Part shown: positions 17,530 through 26,905 of the stretch, in pieces
How the letters are laid out: every line of letters starts with the position of its first letter
How positions within the stretch are numbered: position 1 is the stretch's first letter
From: Colwellia sp.
Lineage (GTDB): Bacteria > Pseudomonadota > Gammaproteobacteria > Enterobacterales > Alteromonadaceae
DNA: 64,000 nt
Reading direction: 5' to 3'
Assembly (NCBI GenBank): GCA_013215655.1
Contig: JABSOX010000012.1
Span: forward strand, 65,608-129,607
Translations under genes and position numbers: made by a program
The notes under the pieces: model-generated
What the model saw: only the letters and a program-made list of their open reading frames with translations
What the model was told of the DNA's origin: nothing
The model's database searches: none

Positions 17530-20500
17530 TGACCTTGCTCTCAACATCAAAATCTTGGCTAGCTAAGTGCTCAATTAGCACTAAGTTAAAGCTCATCATT
17601 ATGTTTGTAAGTACTATGGGAATCGTACTGGCAGGCACTAGTTTAGCGGTTTTTCAATGGTATGACATCAGAGCAAACATGGCAAATAAACTAGTTACCA
17701 TTACTCGGATCATTGCTGATAATACAACGTCTGCCGTCTCATTTGTAGATACTCAAGATGCCAATGAGGTTTTACTATCATTAAAAAGAAACTCCGCTAT
17801 TATTGGCGCAATAATATACGATAGTTCAGGCAAGATATTAGCTCACTATGCACGAGACAAAAATGCGTTAAGCACTAAAAGCTATAGTATTTTGAAATCG
17901 TTCAAAGAATATCGATTTATCAAGCAAACGCTCGAGGTTCAACAAAATATCTATTTAGATGATGTTATTATTGGTAAGGTATTGATATGCTCCGACTTAA
18001 GTGAACTCAATAACGCATTACTACGATTAACCTATCTTTTTTTAACCATATTGGTCGTTGTCGGCTTATTTGCATATTTTTTAACCTCAATTATGCAAAA
18101 AATTATTTCCCAGCCACTTCTATCTTTGGCAAAACTCACCCGGAAAATTTCTCAACAGAAAAACTATACCTTGCGTGCAAAAAAATCGAGTGACGATGAA
18201 TTAGGTGCTTTAGCTGATGATTTTAATGAAATGATCAGCCAAATAGAAAAACGAGATAAAGCCCTAACCGAAAGTGAACACCGCTTTCATATCCTCATAG
18301 AACAAGCCGCCGATGCAATATATCTATGTGACCTTGACGGCAACATACTACATGTAAATGCCAGTGCCACAAATTCTTTGGGATTTGATAAAGATGAATT
18401 ATTACAAATGTCACTTACCGACATAGATTTAATCTTTAAACAAGTACCGCCTAAAAATCATGACTGGCAAGATCTTAAACCTGAACATTCATATATTTCT
18501 TACAGCTCTTATCAACGAAAAAATGGCGAAGATTTTCCTGTTGAAATCCACTTCGGTGCTTTACAACTCGACAATCAATCGTTAGTGCTCTCATTTGTTC
18601 GTGACATAACAGAGAGAAAACAAGCTGAGCAAGATCTTAAAAAAGCCAATGATGAACTTGAAGATAAAGTCAGTGAACGTACTATTGAACTCATTGAATC
18701 AAATAAACATCTCAAACTTGCCAAAGATCAAGCAGAAACAGCCAGCCATGTAAAGTCAGAGTTTTTAGCTAACATGAGCCACGAAATAAGAACACCGATG
18801 AACGCGGTTATTGGTTTTACCGAATTACTACAACAGTCTGAACTAGATGAAAAACAACGCTCCTATATGTATTCCATTCAAGCAGGAGCAAAAGGTTTAA
18901 TGACCATTATTAATGATGTGCTCGACTTATCTAAACTTGAAGCAGGAAAAATAAGTCTCGAATATGAAATCGTTGATTTACATAGCTTTGTCACCAGTAT
19001 TAAACAAATATTCAGCCAAGCGATGCTTGATAAAGGGCTAGCGTTTGAAATATTAATAGATGATAACCTACCCGACGCTGTGATTTTTGACCAAACAAGA
19101 GTCAGGCAAATATTGGTAAATTTAATTGGCAATGCCATTAAATTTACTGAACAGGGTTTTATTCAGGTGAGGATTATTGCCGAAATACAATCCCCGGATA
19201 AACAAATCGACCTTGAAAGTTCCATAACTCTTTTATTTTCCGTTGAAGATAGCGGTATTGGTATCAGAAAAGACCAACAGGAGCTTATATTTGAACAGTT
19301 TACCCAACAAGAAGGACAAAGCGTTAAGCAGAATGGCGGTACAGGACTTGGTTTATCTATATGCCTAAATTTAGCCCATATCATGGATGGCAGCATAAAT
19401 TTAGTCAGTGACGAAGGTAAAGGTTCGTTATTTACGCTTTATTTGCACAATGTTGAAGTTGCCAGTACTTACGATGAAACTCGCCATGAGAACGACAAAA
19501 ATCATAAGCTCACATTCAATAGTGCAACCATTTTACTGGTCGATGATATTGCCGTTAATCGCCAGCTGGTCAAAGAACAATTCAGTGACTTTACGTTTTC
19601 ATTCATTGAAGCCGAAAATGGCGTACAAGCCATAGAGCTAACAAAAAAATTCAAACCTGCCTTAATCCTAATGGACATTAGAATGCCAGTAATGAACGGT
19701 ATCGATGCCACTATCAGGTTAAAGAAAGACCCACAAACTAATCATATTCCCATTATCGCCTTAACCGCTTCAATATTGATCACCAATGCTCAAGTAGAAC
19801 TACAACAACACTTCGATATGTTGCTACACAAGCCCATTAGACGCACAGAGATCATTAACGCTTTTAAACAATATTTACCCTACCAAGAAGTTTTAAATAA
19901 TACTGAGTTCAATAAAAAATCAGAGGGAAGCCCTTCTAGTGAAATACCAAATGACTTTAATCATCAAAAAGTTCTAGTTGTTGATGATTTTGAGCTCAAC
20001 AGAGAGCTGTTTATCGAGCAGTTTGAAGAAAGTAATCTGAAATTTATCCAAGCTGAAAATGGTAAACAAGCTATAGAAATTTGCTTAAGTGATAAACCTG
20101 ATGTTGTGTTCATGGATTTAAATATGCCAATAATGAGCGGCCAAGAAGCTTGCGAAAAATTAAAAAGACATGAACAAACCCAATCAATTCCTATCATTGC
20201 CATGACCGGGCATATTCTGGGGTCTGATGATGCTAAACAATTTGACCAAGTACTTACCAAGCCGATCAAAAAATCTGATTTTGAAGATGCATTAAACAAC
20301 GCTTTTTTAAAAAATAAAAAACGACAAGCTGAGCAGAATTTGGAAAAACAAAAATTATCGCCAACAGATCAAATAAAACTACTAAAAGAGCTTAATAGTA
20401 TTCTGGAAAGCTCATATCAGAAAGCATCCACCAGTGGCTTAATGGATGATATTGAAATATTTACAACAATGTTAGGTGAACTAAGTCTACAATTTAGTCA

Positions 20501-20648
20501 GTTAGAGATAAGCAATTACAGTGAAAAACTAGTAAATTATGCTAACCTTTTTGATATCAAGGAAATAGAAAGATTACTAGCTCAATATCCCGCATTAATT
20601 GAGAGTATTTCGCCAAGAGTAAGCCCCAAGGATAGTAAAAATGTGTAA
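17529..20648 (+). CDS. Hybrid histidine kinase: CHASE8-like, HAMP, PAS, HK, two REC
   Basis: Membrane sensor of 1039 residues. Order: membrane helix (about 19-42), periplasmic CHASE8-like sensor (about 43-165, ITRIIADNTTSAVSF), second helix (about 168-190), HAMP (190-245), PAS (250-367), HisKA with H418 in NMSHEIRTPMNAVIG, HATPase_c (about 510-640, GTGLGLSICLNLA), receiver 1 with D716 (LILMDIRMPVMNG) and receiver 2 with D863 (VVFMDLNMPIMSG). The final 100 residues are helical but lack an HPt-type histidine, so phosphotransfer must use another protein. It is translationally coupled to the YfiR-like gene and overlaps the HD-GYP gene by 8 bases. Confidence 0.93.
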   Translation: MTLLSTSKSWLAKCSISTKLKLIIMFVSTMGIVLAGTSLAVFQWYDIRANMANKLVTITRIIADNTTSAVSFVDTQDANEVLLSLKRNSAIIGAIIYDSSGKILAHYARDKNALSTKSYSILKSFKEYRFIKQTLEVQQNIYLDDVIIGKVLICSDLSELNNALLRLTYLFLTILVVVGLFAYFLTSIMQKIISQPLLSLAKLTRKISQQKNYTLRAKKSSDDELGALADDFNEMISQIEKRDKALTESEHRFHILIEQAADAIYLCDLDGNILHVNASATNSLGFDKDELLQMSLTDIDLIFKQVPPKNHDWQDLKPEHSYISYSSYQRKNGEDFPVEIHFGALQLDNQSLVLSFVRDITERKQAEQDLKKANDELEDKVSERTIELIESNKHLKLAKDQAETASHVKSEFLANMSHEIRTPMNAVIGFTELLQQSELDEKQRSYMYSIQAGAKGLMTIINDVLDLSKLEAGKISLEYEIVDLHSFVTSIKQIFSQAMLDKGLAFEILIDDNLPDAVIFDQTRVRQILVNLIGNAIKFTEQGFIQVRIIAEIQSPDKQIDLESSITLLFSVEDSGIGIRKDQQELIFEQFTQQEGQSVKQNGGTGLGLSICLNLAHIMDGSINLVSDEGKGSLFTLYLHNVEVASTYDETRHENDKNHKLTFNSATILLVDDIAVNRQLVKEQFSDFTFSFIEAENGVQAIELTKKFKPALILMDIRMPVMNGIDATIRLKKDPQTNHIPIIALTASILITNAQVELQQHFDMLLHKPIRRTEIINAFKQYLPYQEVLNNTEFNKKSEGSPSSEIPNDFNHQKVLVVDDFELNRELFIEQFEESNLKFIQAENGKQAIEICLSDKPDVVFMDLNMPIMSGQEACEKLKRHEQTQSIPIIAMTGHILGSDDAKQFDQVLTKPIKKSDFEDALNNAFLKNKKRQAEQNLEKQKLSPTDQIKLLKELNSILESSYQKASTSGLMDDIEIFTTMLGELSLQFSQLEISNYSEKLVNYANLFDIKEIERLLAQYPALIESISPRVSPKDSKNV

Positions 20649-21669
20649 AAACAACTTCAGAATATTAGTCGTTGATGATAACCCCACCAACATTCAGCTT
20701 ATTGCTCAAGTACTTAAAATTAAAAACTATCATATTGCTTATGCTACTAGTGGTGCAAAAGCGTTATCCTCACTTAAAGAGAATGACTTTGACTTAGTAC
20801 TTCTTGACGTCATGATGCCAGGGCTAAATGGCTATGAAACGTGTAAGGAAATAAAAAAACAGCCAAAACATGAACATCTACCGATTATTTTTCTTACGGC
20901 AAAAACAGACGACGAAAGCATTATTGCGGGATTTGATTGTGGTGGTGTTGATTATGTTGCCAAACCTTTTAATCAACGTGAACTATTAGCCCGCATAGAA
21001 ACACATTTAAAGTTAAAGGATTACGAAGACAATTTAGAATATAAAGTGCTACAACTCACCCATGAAATTGAAGCAACTCAACGCGAAGTTGTTTTTACCA
21101 TGGGTGCTATCGGTGAAACACGCTCAAAAGAAACCGGTAATCATGTTAAACGGGTAGCAAAATACAGCTATCTGTTTGCAATAAAGTCAGGACTATCGGA
21201 ATCGGAAGCGCAACTATTGAAAGAATCGTCACCTATGCATGACATAGGTAAAGTTGGTATTCCTGACTCCATATTAAACAAACCGGGCAAGTTAACCGCC
21301 GATGAGTGGCAAGTTATGATGACTCATGCACAAATAGGCTACGATATGTTAAAAATGTCAGAACGCCCTATTCTTAAAGCTGCTGCAACGGTAGCCATTA
21401 TGCATCATGAAAAGTATGACGGTAGTGGTTACCCCAATGGACTAGCCGGGGAAGCCATTCATATTTATGGACGTATTACTGCAATTTCAGATGTTTTTGA
21501 TGCTCTTGGTAGTGCCCGCTGCTATAAAGAAGCGTGGCCAGATCAGGATATATTTAATTTAATGAAAGAAGAACGAGGTAAACACTTTGACCCTCAACTT
21601 ATTGATATTTTCTTTGAAAATTTAGATGAGTTTTTATCGATCAGGAATAATTTAAAGGATAGTGATTAA
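20641..21669 (+). CDS. Response regulator with HD-GYP c-di-GMP phosphodiesterase domain
   Basis: Two-domain protein of 342 residues. The receiver (about 6-120) has VDDNPTN, phospho-acceptor D56 in LLDVMMPG and the KPF lysine. A short coiled linker leads to the HD-GYP domain (about 145-335) with HDIGKVGIPD, HHEKYDGSGYPNGLAGE and the metal-binding aspartates intact, so c-di-GMP hydrolysis is expected. Overlap of 8 bases with the upstream hybrid kinase strongly suggests it is that kinase's output. Together with the YfiR-like protein it makes a sensor-to-c-di-GMP pathway. Confidence 0.95.
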   Translation: MCKNNFRILVVDDNPTNIQLIAQVLKIKNYHIAYATSGAKALSSLKENDFDLVLLDVMMPGLNGYETCKEIKKQPKHEHLPIIFLTAKTDDESIIAGFDCGGVDYVAKPFNQRELLARIETHLKLKDYEDNLEYKVLQLTHEIEATQREVVFTMGAIGETRSKETGNHVKRVAKYSYLFAIKSGLSESEAQLLKESSPMHDIGKVGIPDSILNKPGKLTADEWQVMMTHAQIGYDMLKMSERPILKAAATVAIMHHEKYDGSGYPNGLAGEAIHIYGRITAISDVFDALGSARCYKEAWPDQDIFNLMKEERGKHFDPQLIDIFFENLDEFLSIRNNLKDSD

Positions 21670-21738
21670 CTTTAACCTCCCTATTTATACTTAAAAGTTA
21701 TACCAATAACATTGCCTATAAACTTCCAAAAAATAAAA

Positions 21739-21772
21739 AAGCCTTATTGTGTTCACACAACAAGGCTTTTAT
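21739..21772. terminator. Bidirectional terminator between HD-GYP and TonB-receptor genes
   Basis: AAGCCTTATTGTGT pairs with ACACAACAAGGCTT (one mismatch, 2-base loop), flanked by T residues on the right and A residues on the left. It can stop transcription from both convergent genes. Confidence 0.85.
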
Positions 21773-21808
21773 AAAGATTGTTTACTTAACAACATTACCT
21801 AAGTAAGT

Positions 21809-24505
21809 TTAAAACTCTTTCGCTACACCTAAGTAGAAAAAGCGACCACGTAGTGAGTAGGTATTGAAGTCGACACCGTTAGTACCTTCATAGCGTAGAG
21901 GTGGTTCTTTGTCCCACAAGTTTTTAATACCTAAGTTAAAATCAATACCTAAGTTTTCATAATGATAATCGACCTGCGCATGATGAAAATTAGTTGCTCC
22001 CATTTCATGTCCGCCCGGCTCCGTTGTTGCTGAAATATATTCAACATTGTAAGAAGCTGACCAGTCATCATTCTTCCAACCTGCGGTGAAATTAGCACGG
22101 TCTTCTGGAATGTTACCAAAGGAATTATCATATTCACCGATGATTGAACGTGACGGTGAGTCCGCCGTATCTTGCACATCAAAAGTAAGGAAGTGAGATA
22201 CTTCCAAATTAACGTCAAATTCGCCATATGATGTATCAAAGGCATACATTACGGCGATATCTAAACCATCAAGAGTACGCTCAGCAATATTGTCATTTGG
22301 AGCATAAACCGAGACAATGTAACCTTTACCCGCTTCAGCACGTGTAACTGAATTTGCATACGCTGGGTTTTGTGCAACATAGGCTTGATTAATAACATAT
22401 TCAGGACTTTGAAAAACAACGTTTTCTTGACTAATGCGGAAATAATCCAAGGTAAAAGAAAGCTTATCTGTCGGCTGGTAAACTAAACCAAGTGTTAAGT
22501 TTTCAGCTTCTTCAGGCTTAAGCTCTGGGTTGCCACCGGAAGTAACATTAAAGCCTTTAACTGTGTTTTGAACAAGACCATCAACTAAACCTGAACAGCC
22601 CGGTAAGCTTGCAACTACGCCTGTACCTGTTGGATCACATGGGTCTGCAATTCCTTCGGTAAAGTTGGCTGCTTGACCAGAATACATTTGCAACATGGTA
22701 GGCGCTCTAAAACCAGTCGAATAACTACCACGTACGGTAACTTCTTCAATAGGTTTCCAAATAACACCAAACTTAGGGTTAGTGGTGGTTTTATCAAGGT
22801 CGCTGTACTCAGAAGTACGCACAGCCAGTTCCACTTCTAAATTGTCTAAAATAGGGATAACCACTTCGGCATAAAATTCATCAATTTTACGAACCGGCGT
22901 TATGACATCTGGTGATGCGCCGCCCCACGAAACATCAAACGTCTCTGTTTGTTGGCTGATATCTGCTCGCTGTGTCGCTTGCTCTTCACGATGTTCATAA
23001 CCCACAGCAAATTGTATCGAACCTGCTGGTAAGTCCATTACTGGTCCCGCTAAACTTGCCTGATAATAATCAAGGCTATTGTCATTAATCACAAAAGGTT
23101 TAGTGGTATTGATGTAATCAAGCATATCTGTAGTAATTGAACCTGGAGGACCAAATACATTTAGAGGTACACAAGATGGATCTGCTGTAGTTCCACAAGC
23201 ATCAGATAATGCAGCATCAATGCGCATTAGTGAAGGCTGACGGCCACCGTCAGTAGTAACACGACCATCTTGAGCAGAATAGGTGACGTTCCAATCATAA
23301 TCACCAAAGGTACCATTTAGGCCTAAAGTATAACGACTGATATCTGTTTCAGTTGAATAAATTCGCGGACCATATTCAACAAAACGACGTGATACATTAC
23401 CCGATACACCAAACGGATTGTAAAATTGATTGGCACCGATACCAAACTGCTTACCGTCTGCATCATTATGATGAAATGCAGGTGTTTCCGTACCACCACC
23501 GTACCAACCGGTATCAACACCAGGAGGTGCCTGATTTCCCTGGTTCCAGCCTTGGAAAGAACTTACTTCCGCAAAAAATTGAATGTCATCAGTTAAATCG
23601 TATTCTGCGGTTAAAAACATCGTGGTGTTTTTAATACTGTTTGAACCTGAAGTTACGCTGTGATAATTATAGCCCATCTCATCATAATTCCATGGCACAA
23701 CGTTACTTGGATTATTTGCATCCATTATTGTCCAATTGCCATCACCCAAACCGAAACCTGATAACTTAGAATTTGGTGCAGTTCCTGAACGTTGGTTTTG
23801 TCCGCCAACATGCCTAAAATCAGCATCTTGTGTACGTTTACGATCTTTCGATAACCAACCATCAGTATTATTATGTGATAACGCTAACATTAAACTACCA
23901 CGGTCACTACTTGTGCCGATGGTTAAACCAACACGTTTTTCCGCACCATCATTTTCGCTAGAAACCCCATAACTACTATTAAAACTAACACCATCAAAAT
24001 CAGTTTTGGTGATAATATTAACAACACCAGCAATAGCATCTGAACCATATATTGCTGAAGCGCCGTCTTTTAATACTTGAATTTGTTCAACGGCTTCAAA
24101 AGGAATAGACAATAAATCTACTTCATTACGCGCATTAGCGGCAATTGTGCGGCGACCATTGATCAGAATAAGGGTATTACTTGCTTCAATGCCACGCAAA
24201 GTCACGGTTGCTGTTGAACCATTACCGCTATCCGATTGTGAATTGGCTGTATTCCCCGTTAGCGCTGGCAATTTACGCAATGCTTCCCCTATATCCGTAA
24301 TACCTAATCGTTCCATCTGCACTTTAGTCACTACGGTGATCGGAGAAGACGAGGCAAGTTCGGTACGAGCAATTCTCGAACCAGTAACCATAATTTTTTC
24401 AATTTCTTCTTCTTCAGCCGCATATGCTGGCGTAACGATAGCAGGTACTGATGCAATAACAGCAAGCGCAAGTGCTGAATATTTGAGTTCTTTTATTGTT
24501 TTCAT
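21809..24505 (-). CDS. TonB-dependent outer-membrane receptor
   Basis: Outer-membrane active transporter of 898 residues. A signal peptide ends at AYAAEEEE; a TonB box-like segment (IEKIMVTGSRI) follows, then the plug domain (about 50-165, LGITDIGEALRKLPAL and VEQIQVLKDGASAIYGSDAIAGVVNIITK) and a beta-barrel ending in aromatic-rich strands (FFYLGVAKEF). Tryptophan- and aspartate-rich loops are typical of Alteromonadales receptors for oligosaccharides or peptides, but the substrate cannot be inferred. AAGGT lies 9 bases before the ATG. It stands alone in its orientation; the nearest transporter is the NSS symporter on the opposite strand. Confidence 0.95.
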   Translation of the reverse strand: MKTIKELKYSALALAVIASVPAIVTPAYAAEEEEIEKIMVTGSRIARTELASSSPITVVTKVQMERLGITDIGEALRKLPALTGNTANSQSDSGNGSTATVTLRGIEASNTLILINGRRTIAANARNEVDLLSIPFEAVEQIQVLKDGASAIYGSDAIAGVVNIITKTDFDGVSFNSSYGVSSENDGAEKRVGLTIGTSSDRGSLMLALSHNNTDGWLSKDRKRTQDADFRHVGGQNQRSGTAPNSKLSGFGLGDGNWTIMDANNPSNVVPWNYDEMGYNYHSVTSGSNSIKNTTMFLTAEYDLTDDIQFFAEVSSFQGWNQGNQAPPGVDTGWYGGGTETPAFHHNDADGKQFGIGANQFYNPFGVSGNVSRRFVEYGPRIYSTETDISRYTLGLNGTFGDYDWNVTYSAQDGRVTTDGGRQPSLMRIDAALSDACGTTADPSCVPLNVFGPPGSITTDMLDYINTTKPFVINDNSLDYYQASLAGPVMDLPAGSIQFAVGYEHREEQATQRADISQQTETFDVSWGGASPDVITPVRKIDEFYAEVVIPILDNLEVELAVRTSEYSDLDKTTTNPKFGVIWKPIEEVTVRGSYSTGFRAPTMLQMYSGQAANFTEGIADPCDPTGTGVVASLPGCSGLVDGLVQNTVKGFNVTSGGNPELKPEEAENLTLGLVYQPTDKLSFTLDYFRISQENVVFQSPEYVINQAYVAQNPAYANSVTRAEAGKGYIVSVYAPNDNIAERTLDGLDIAVMYAFDTSYGEFDVNLEVSHFLTFDVQDTADSPSRSIIGEYDNSFGNIPEDRANFTAGWKNDDWSASYNVEYISATTEPGGHEMGATNFHHAQVDYHYENLGIDFNLGIKNLWDKEPPLRYEGTNGVDFNTYSLRGRFFYLGVAKEF

Positions 24506-24748
24506 TAGTAAAACCTTATGTTTTTAATCTCATGTTTTTAACTATTCATTAAATTCCTTGTAGCTAGACTTGTATCTCCATATAACAAAGTATAATGTAT
24601 ACAATATATCGCACTTAGATCAAGGATAATTTTTGTCCGTCCCTATAATTAATAAACATAAGAATGACAAGTTAAATTTATTACTATAAAAAACAACCTG
24701 TTAACAATTGAAAACTAATTGAAACAAATAATTAATGAGGTATTAAAA

Positions 24749-24895
24749 ATGAATACACAAACACCGCCCTTGTTTGTTATAGAAGAAGAGTTGGAAAGTA
24801 AATTAATAACTACTAATGAAAAAAACAATGAAGAGCCTACAAACCTTTATGAAAAGGAAGGTGATGAAAAGTTTTTTATTAAGGGGTACAACTAG
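24749..24895 (+). CDS. Possible 48-residue peptide gene
   Basis: An ATG preceded by TGAGG at 8 bases opens a 48-codon frame ending in TAG, too short for the ORF track. The peptide is acidic in the first two thirds (FVIEEELESKL, NNEEPTNLYEKEGDE) and ends in an aromatic/basic KFFIKGYN. It has no membrane segment and no cysteines. It lies between the TonB receptor (divergent) and the NSS symporter, with a repeat element after it. Such a leader-like acidic peptide could be a small regulator or modified-peptide precursor, but no modifying enzyme is nearby. It may also be a chance frame. Confidence 0.45.
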   Translation: MNTQTPPLFVIEEELESKLITTNEKNNEEPTNLYEKEGDEKFFIKGYN

Positions 24896-24904
24896 TTGAG
24901 TTAT

Positions 24905-25166
24905 ATACCCGTGATACTTCAAACTGCATGATTCAGTTGGAATTAGAAACGTTTTAGGCAAGGCATTGATTGTAGAGAATGGTTATTCCCTTATCAAAAT
25001 CTATAACGAAGCATAAAGCGTTTATAAACCAACCCGTAGGGGACTTCTGAGTAAATCATGCTCGTCGTTGCATCTATTTAAAGGGAGCAACCATTAATAA
25101 AAAGATGCGCCTTGATCATGAATTACTCAGCAGTCCTGAACAAGCATTTTGAAGTAACACGGGTAT
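24905..25166. repeat. Palindromic MITE-like element, copy 2
   Basis: A 262-base relative of the element at 13414. Ends ATACCCGTGATACTTCAAA and TTTGAAGTAACACGGGTAT pair with one mismatch. Arm 1 is AAACGTTTTA with TAAAGCGTTT; arm 2 is TGAGTAA with TTACTCA plus GCATC with GATGC. The shared unpaired core includes AAACCAACCC and ATGCTCGTCGTTG. Paired segments that differ from copy 1 have changed on both sides. It ends 42 bases before the NSS symporter ATG, so it lies within that gene's upstream region. Confidence 0.85.
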
Positions 25167-25208
25167 AGATAATTAATAACAATAAAAAATATCTAACGGG
25201 TGGTAATA

Positions 25209-26594
25209 ATGTCAGCTATAGCAAAACGAAATAATAATGAAAATTGGTCATCACGACTCACCTTCTTAATGGCCTCAATTGGTTTTTCAGTTGGTTTGGG
25301 CAATATATGGCGCTTTCCTTATATCGTCGGTGAAAATGGTGGGGCAGCATTTGTACTAGTATATTTAGCCTGTGCATTATGTATTGGTGTGCCCTTAGTT
25401 ATGTCAGAGTGGGCTATTGGTCGACGCGCACGTAACGCATCATCAGCCGTAAGCTGTTTTGCAGAACTCAGTAAAGATAATAAATTATCAAGACACTGGT
25501 CACATGTTGGAGGAATGGCAATAGCCGCTGTTTTTTTATTGATGTTAACTTATACCGTGATCACTGGCTGGACACTCGATTATTTTGTCAAAGCAATTTC
25601 CGGCGAACTTAACAATGTTGATGCGACAACCTCAAAAGGCATATTCGATAATCTGTTGGCAGACCCTGTTAGATTATTGTTTTGGCATACCTTTGTTGTA
25701 GCTATCACAATATTCATCAGTGCCAAAGGACTAAAGGGCGGGATAGAAAAAGCGGTTAATTTTTTAATGCCAGCATTATTCATTTGTTTAATTATCATGG
25801 TTATCTATTCAAGTATTGTCGGTAATATGAATGCAGCAGTGCATTTCTTGCTGACACCTGACTTTAGCCAAATCACCGCAGATACATTCTTGTTGGCGCT
25901 AGGACAAGCATTTTTCTCAATTGGTATTGCTATGGCAGTGATGATTACCTACGGTTCATACTTAAGTGACGACTCCCCTATCACCCAAAATGCCTTTATT
26001 GTTGTATTTGCTGATACTTTTGTAGCCATGTTAGCCGGATTTGCAATATTTCCGTTAGTGTTTGCCCATGGGCTAACACCTGATGCTGGCGCCGGTCTAG
26101 TATTTCAAGTACTTCCTATTGCATTTGGCAACTTAAATGGTGGGCAAATTTTTAGTGCGGTATTTTTTTTCTTGTTAGTTGCTGCCGCCTTAACCTCTTG
26201 TATTGGTAACTTTGAACCCATAGTTGCTTGGACCAAAGAACGCTTTAAACTTAGTAGAACTAAAGCTACCTTAGTCTGTGGTACAACAATCTGGCTGTTA
26301 GGCATCTTGTCCATATTGTCACTTAATATTTTAAAGGATTTTCATCCTTTTGATTTTATTAGCCTGTTAAAAGGTAAAACTATCTTTGAAAGTCTAGATT
26401 ACATATCTGCTGCTATTCTTCTTCCTCTAGGTGGATTATTAACAGCTATATTTGTCGGTTGGCGATTACCATTAAAAGAAATCAAAGCTGAGCTAAAAAT
26501 TAGCGGTTGGAAGTTTAATCTCTGGAAAATATTAATACGTTATGTAGCCCCTATTGCTATTGGACTTGTTTTCATCGTCGGTATAACTAAATAA
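25209..26594 (+). CDS. Neurotransmitter:sodium symporter (NSS/SNF) family transporter
   Basis: Inner-membrane sodium-coupled transporter of about 461 residues with eleven to twelve helices. The NSS hallmark lies in helix 1 (IGFSVGLGNIWRFPYIVGENGGAAF), and further conserved segments are GQAFFSIGIAMAVMITYGSYL (helix 6) and LVAAALTSCIGNFEPIVAW (helix 8). Bacterial members import amino acids such as tryptophan, leucine, tyrosine or alanine. ATG 25209 is used rather than the track's GTG 25200, since GGTGG is 6 bases before it. It is a single gene behind a repeat element; the receptor divergent from it may or may not feed it. Confidence 0.93.
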   Translation: MSAIAKRNNNENWSSRLTFLMASIGFSVGLGNIWRFPYIVGENGGAAFVLVYLACALCIGVPLVMSEWAIGRRARNASSAVSCFAELSKDNKLSRHWSHVGGMAIAAVFLLMLTYTVITGWTLDYFVKAISGELNNVDATTSKGIFDNLLADPVRLLFWHTFVVAITIFISAKGLKGGIEKAVNFLMPALFICLIIMVIYSSIVGNMNAAVHFLLTPDFSQITADTFLLALGQAFFSIGIAMAVMITYGSYLSDDSPITQNAFIVVFADTFVAMLAGFAIFPLVFAHGLTPDAGAGLVFQVLPIAFGNLNGGQIFSAVFFFLLVAAALTSCIGNFEPIVAWTKERFKLSRTKATLVCGTTIWLLGILSILSLNILKDFHPFDFISLLKGKTIFESLDYISAAILLPLGGLLTAIFVGWRLPLKEIKAELKISGWKFNLWKILIRYVAPIAIGLVFIVGITK

Positions 26595-26821
26595 CCTCAA
26601 CACGGGATAAGCAGCACTTGCTCAATATTCGCCTTTATTCGATCCTCTGCGTTAAAACGTCGATAAATAGCTCGCTATTCATAAACGTTTTTCCTTGATA
26701 ATTGAATAAATTGAAACATCGATTGAGTTGTTATTACCCTTAATTAACCTGCTAAAATTGAGCTTATAGTCAACTTGTTGATTTTACTTAGATATCAAGC
26801 ACTCATTATCCCGAGTTCAGG
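26595..26821. repeat. Second type of inverted-repeat element (MITE-like)
   Basis: A 227-base segment bounded by CCTCAACACGGGATAA and, inverted at the right end, CCTGAACTCGGGATAA, with partial continuation (AGCACTTG against AGTGCTTG). The inside is AT-rich without a frame. It occupies the space between the convergent NSS symporter and the hybrid kinase. Its ends differ from the ATACCCG elements, so it is a separate family. No clear terminator was seen in the 311-base gap. Confidence 0.65.
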
Positions 26822-26905
26822 TTAAATGAACTTTGTCGAAAGTGGGAGTACTAAACTTGGAAAGATAATATGTGTGAACAAAAATAATTCACACATAAGG
26901 TGTCA

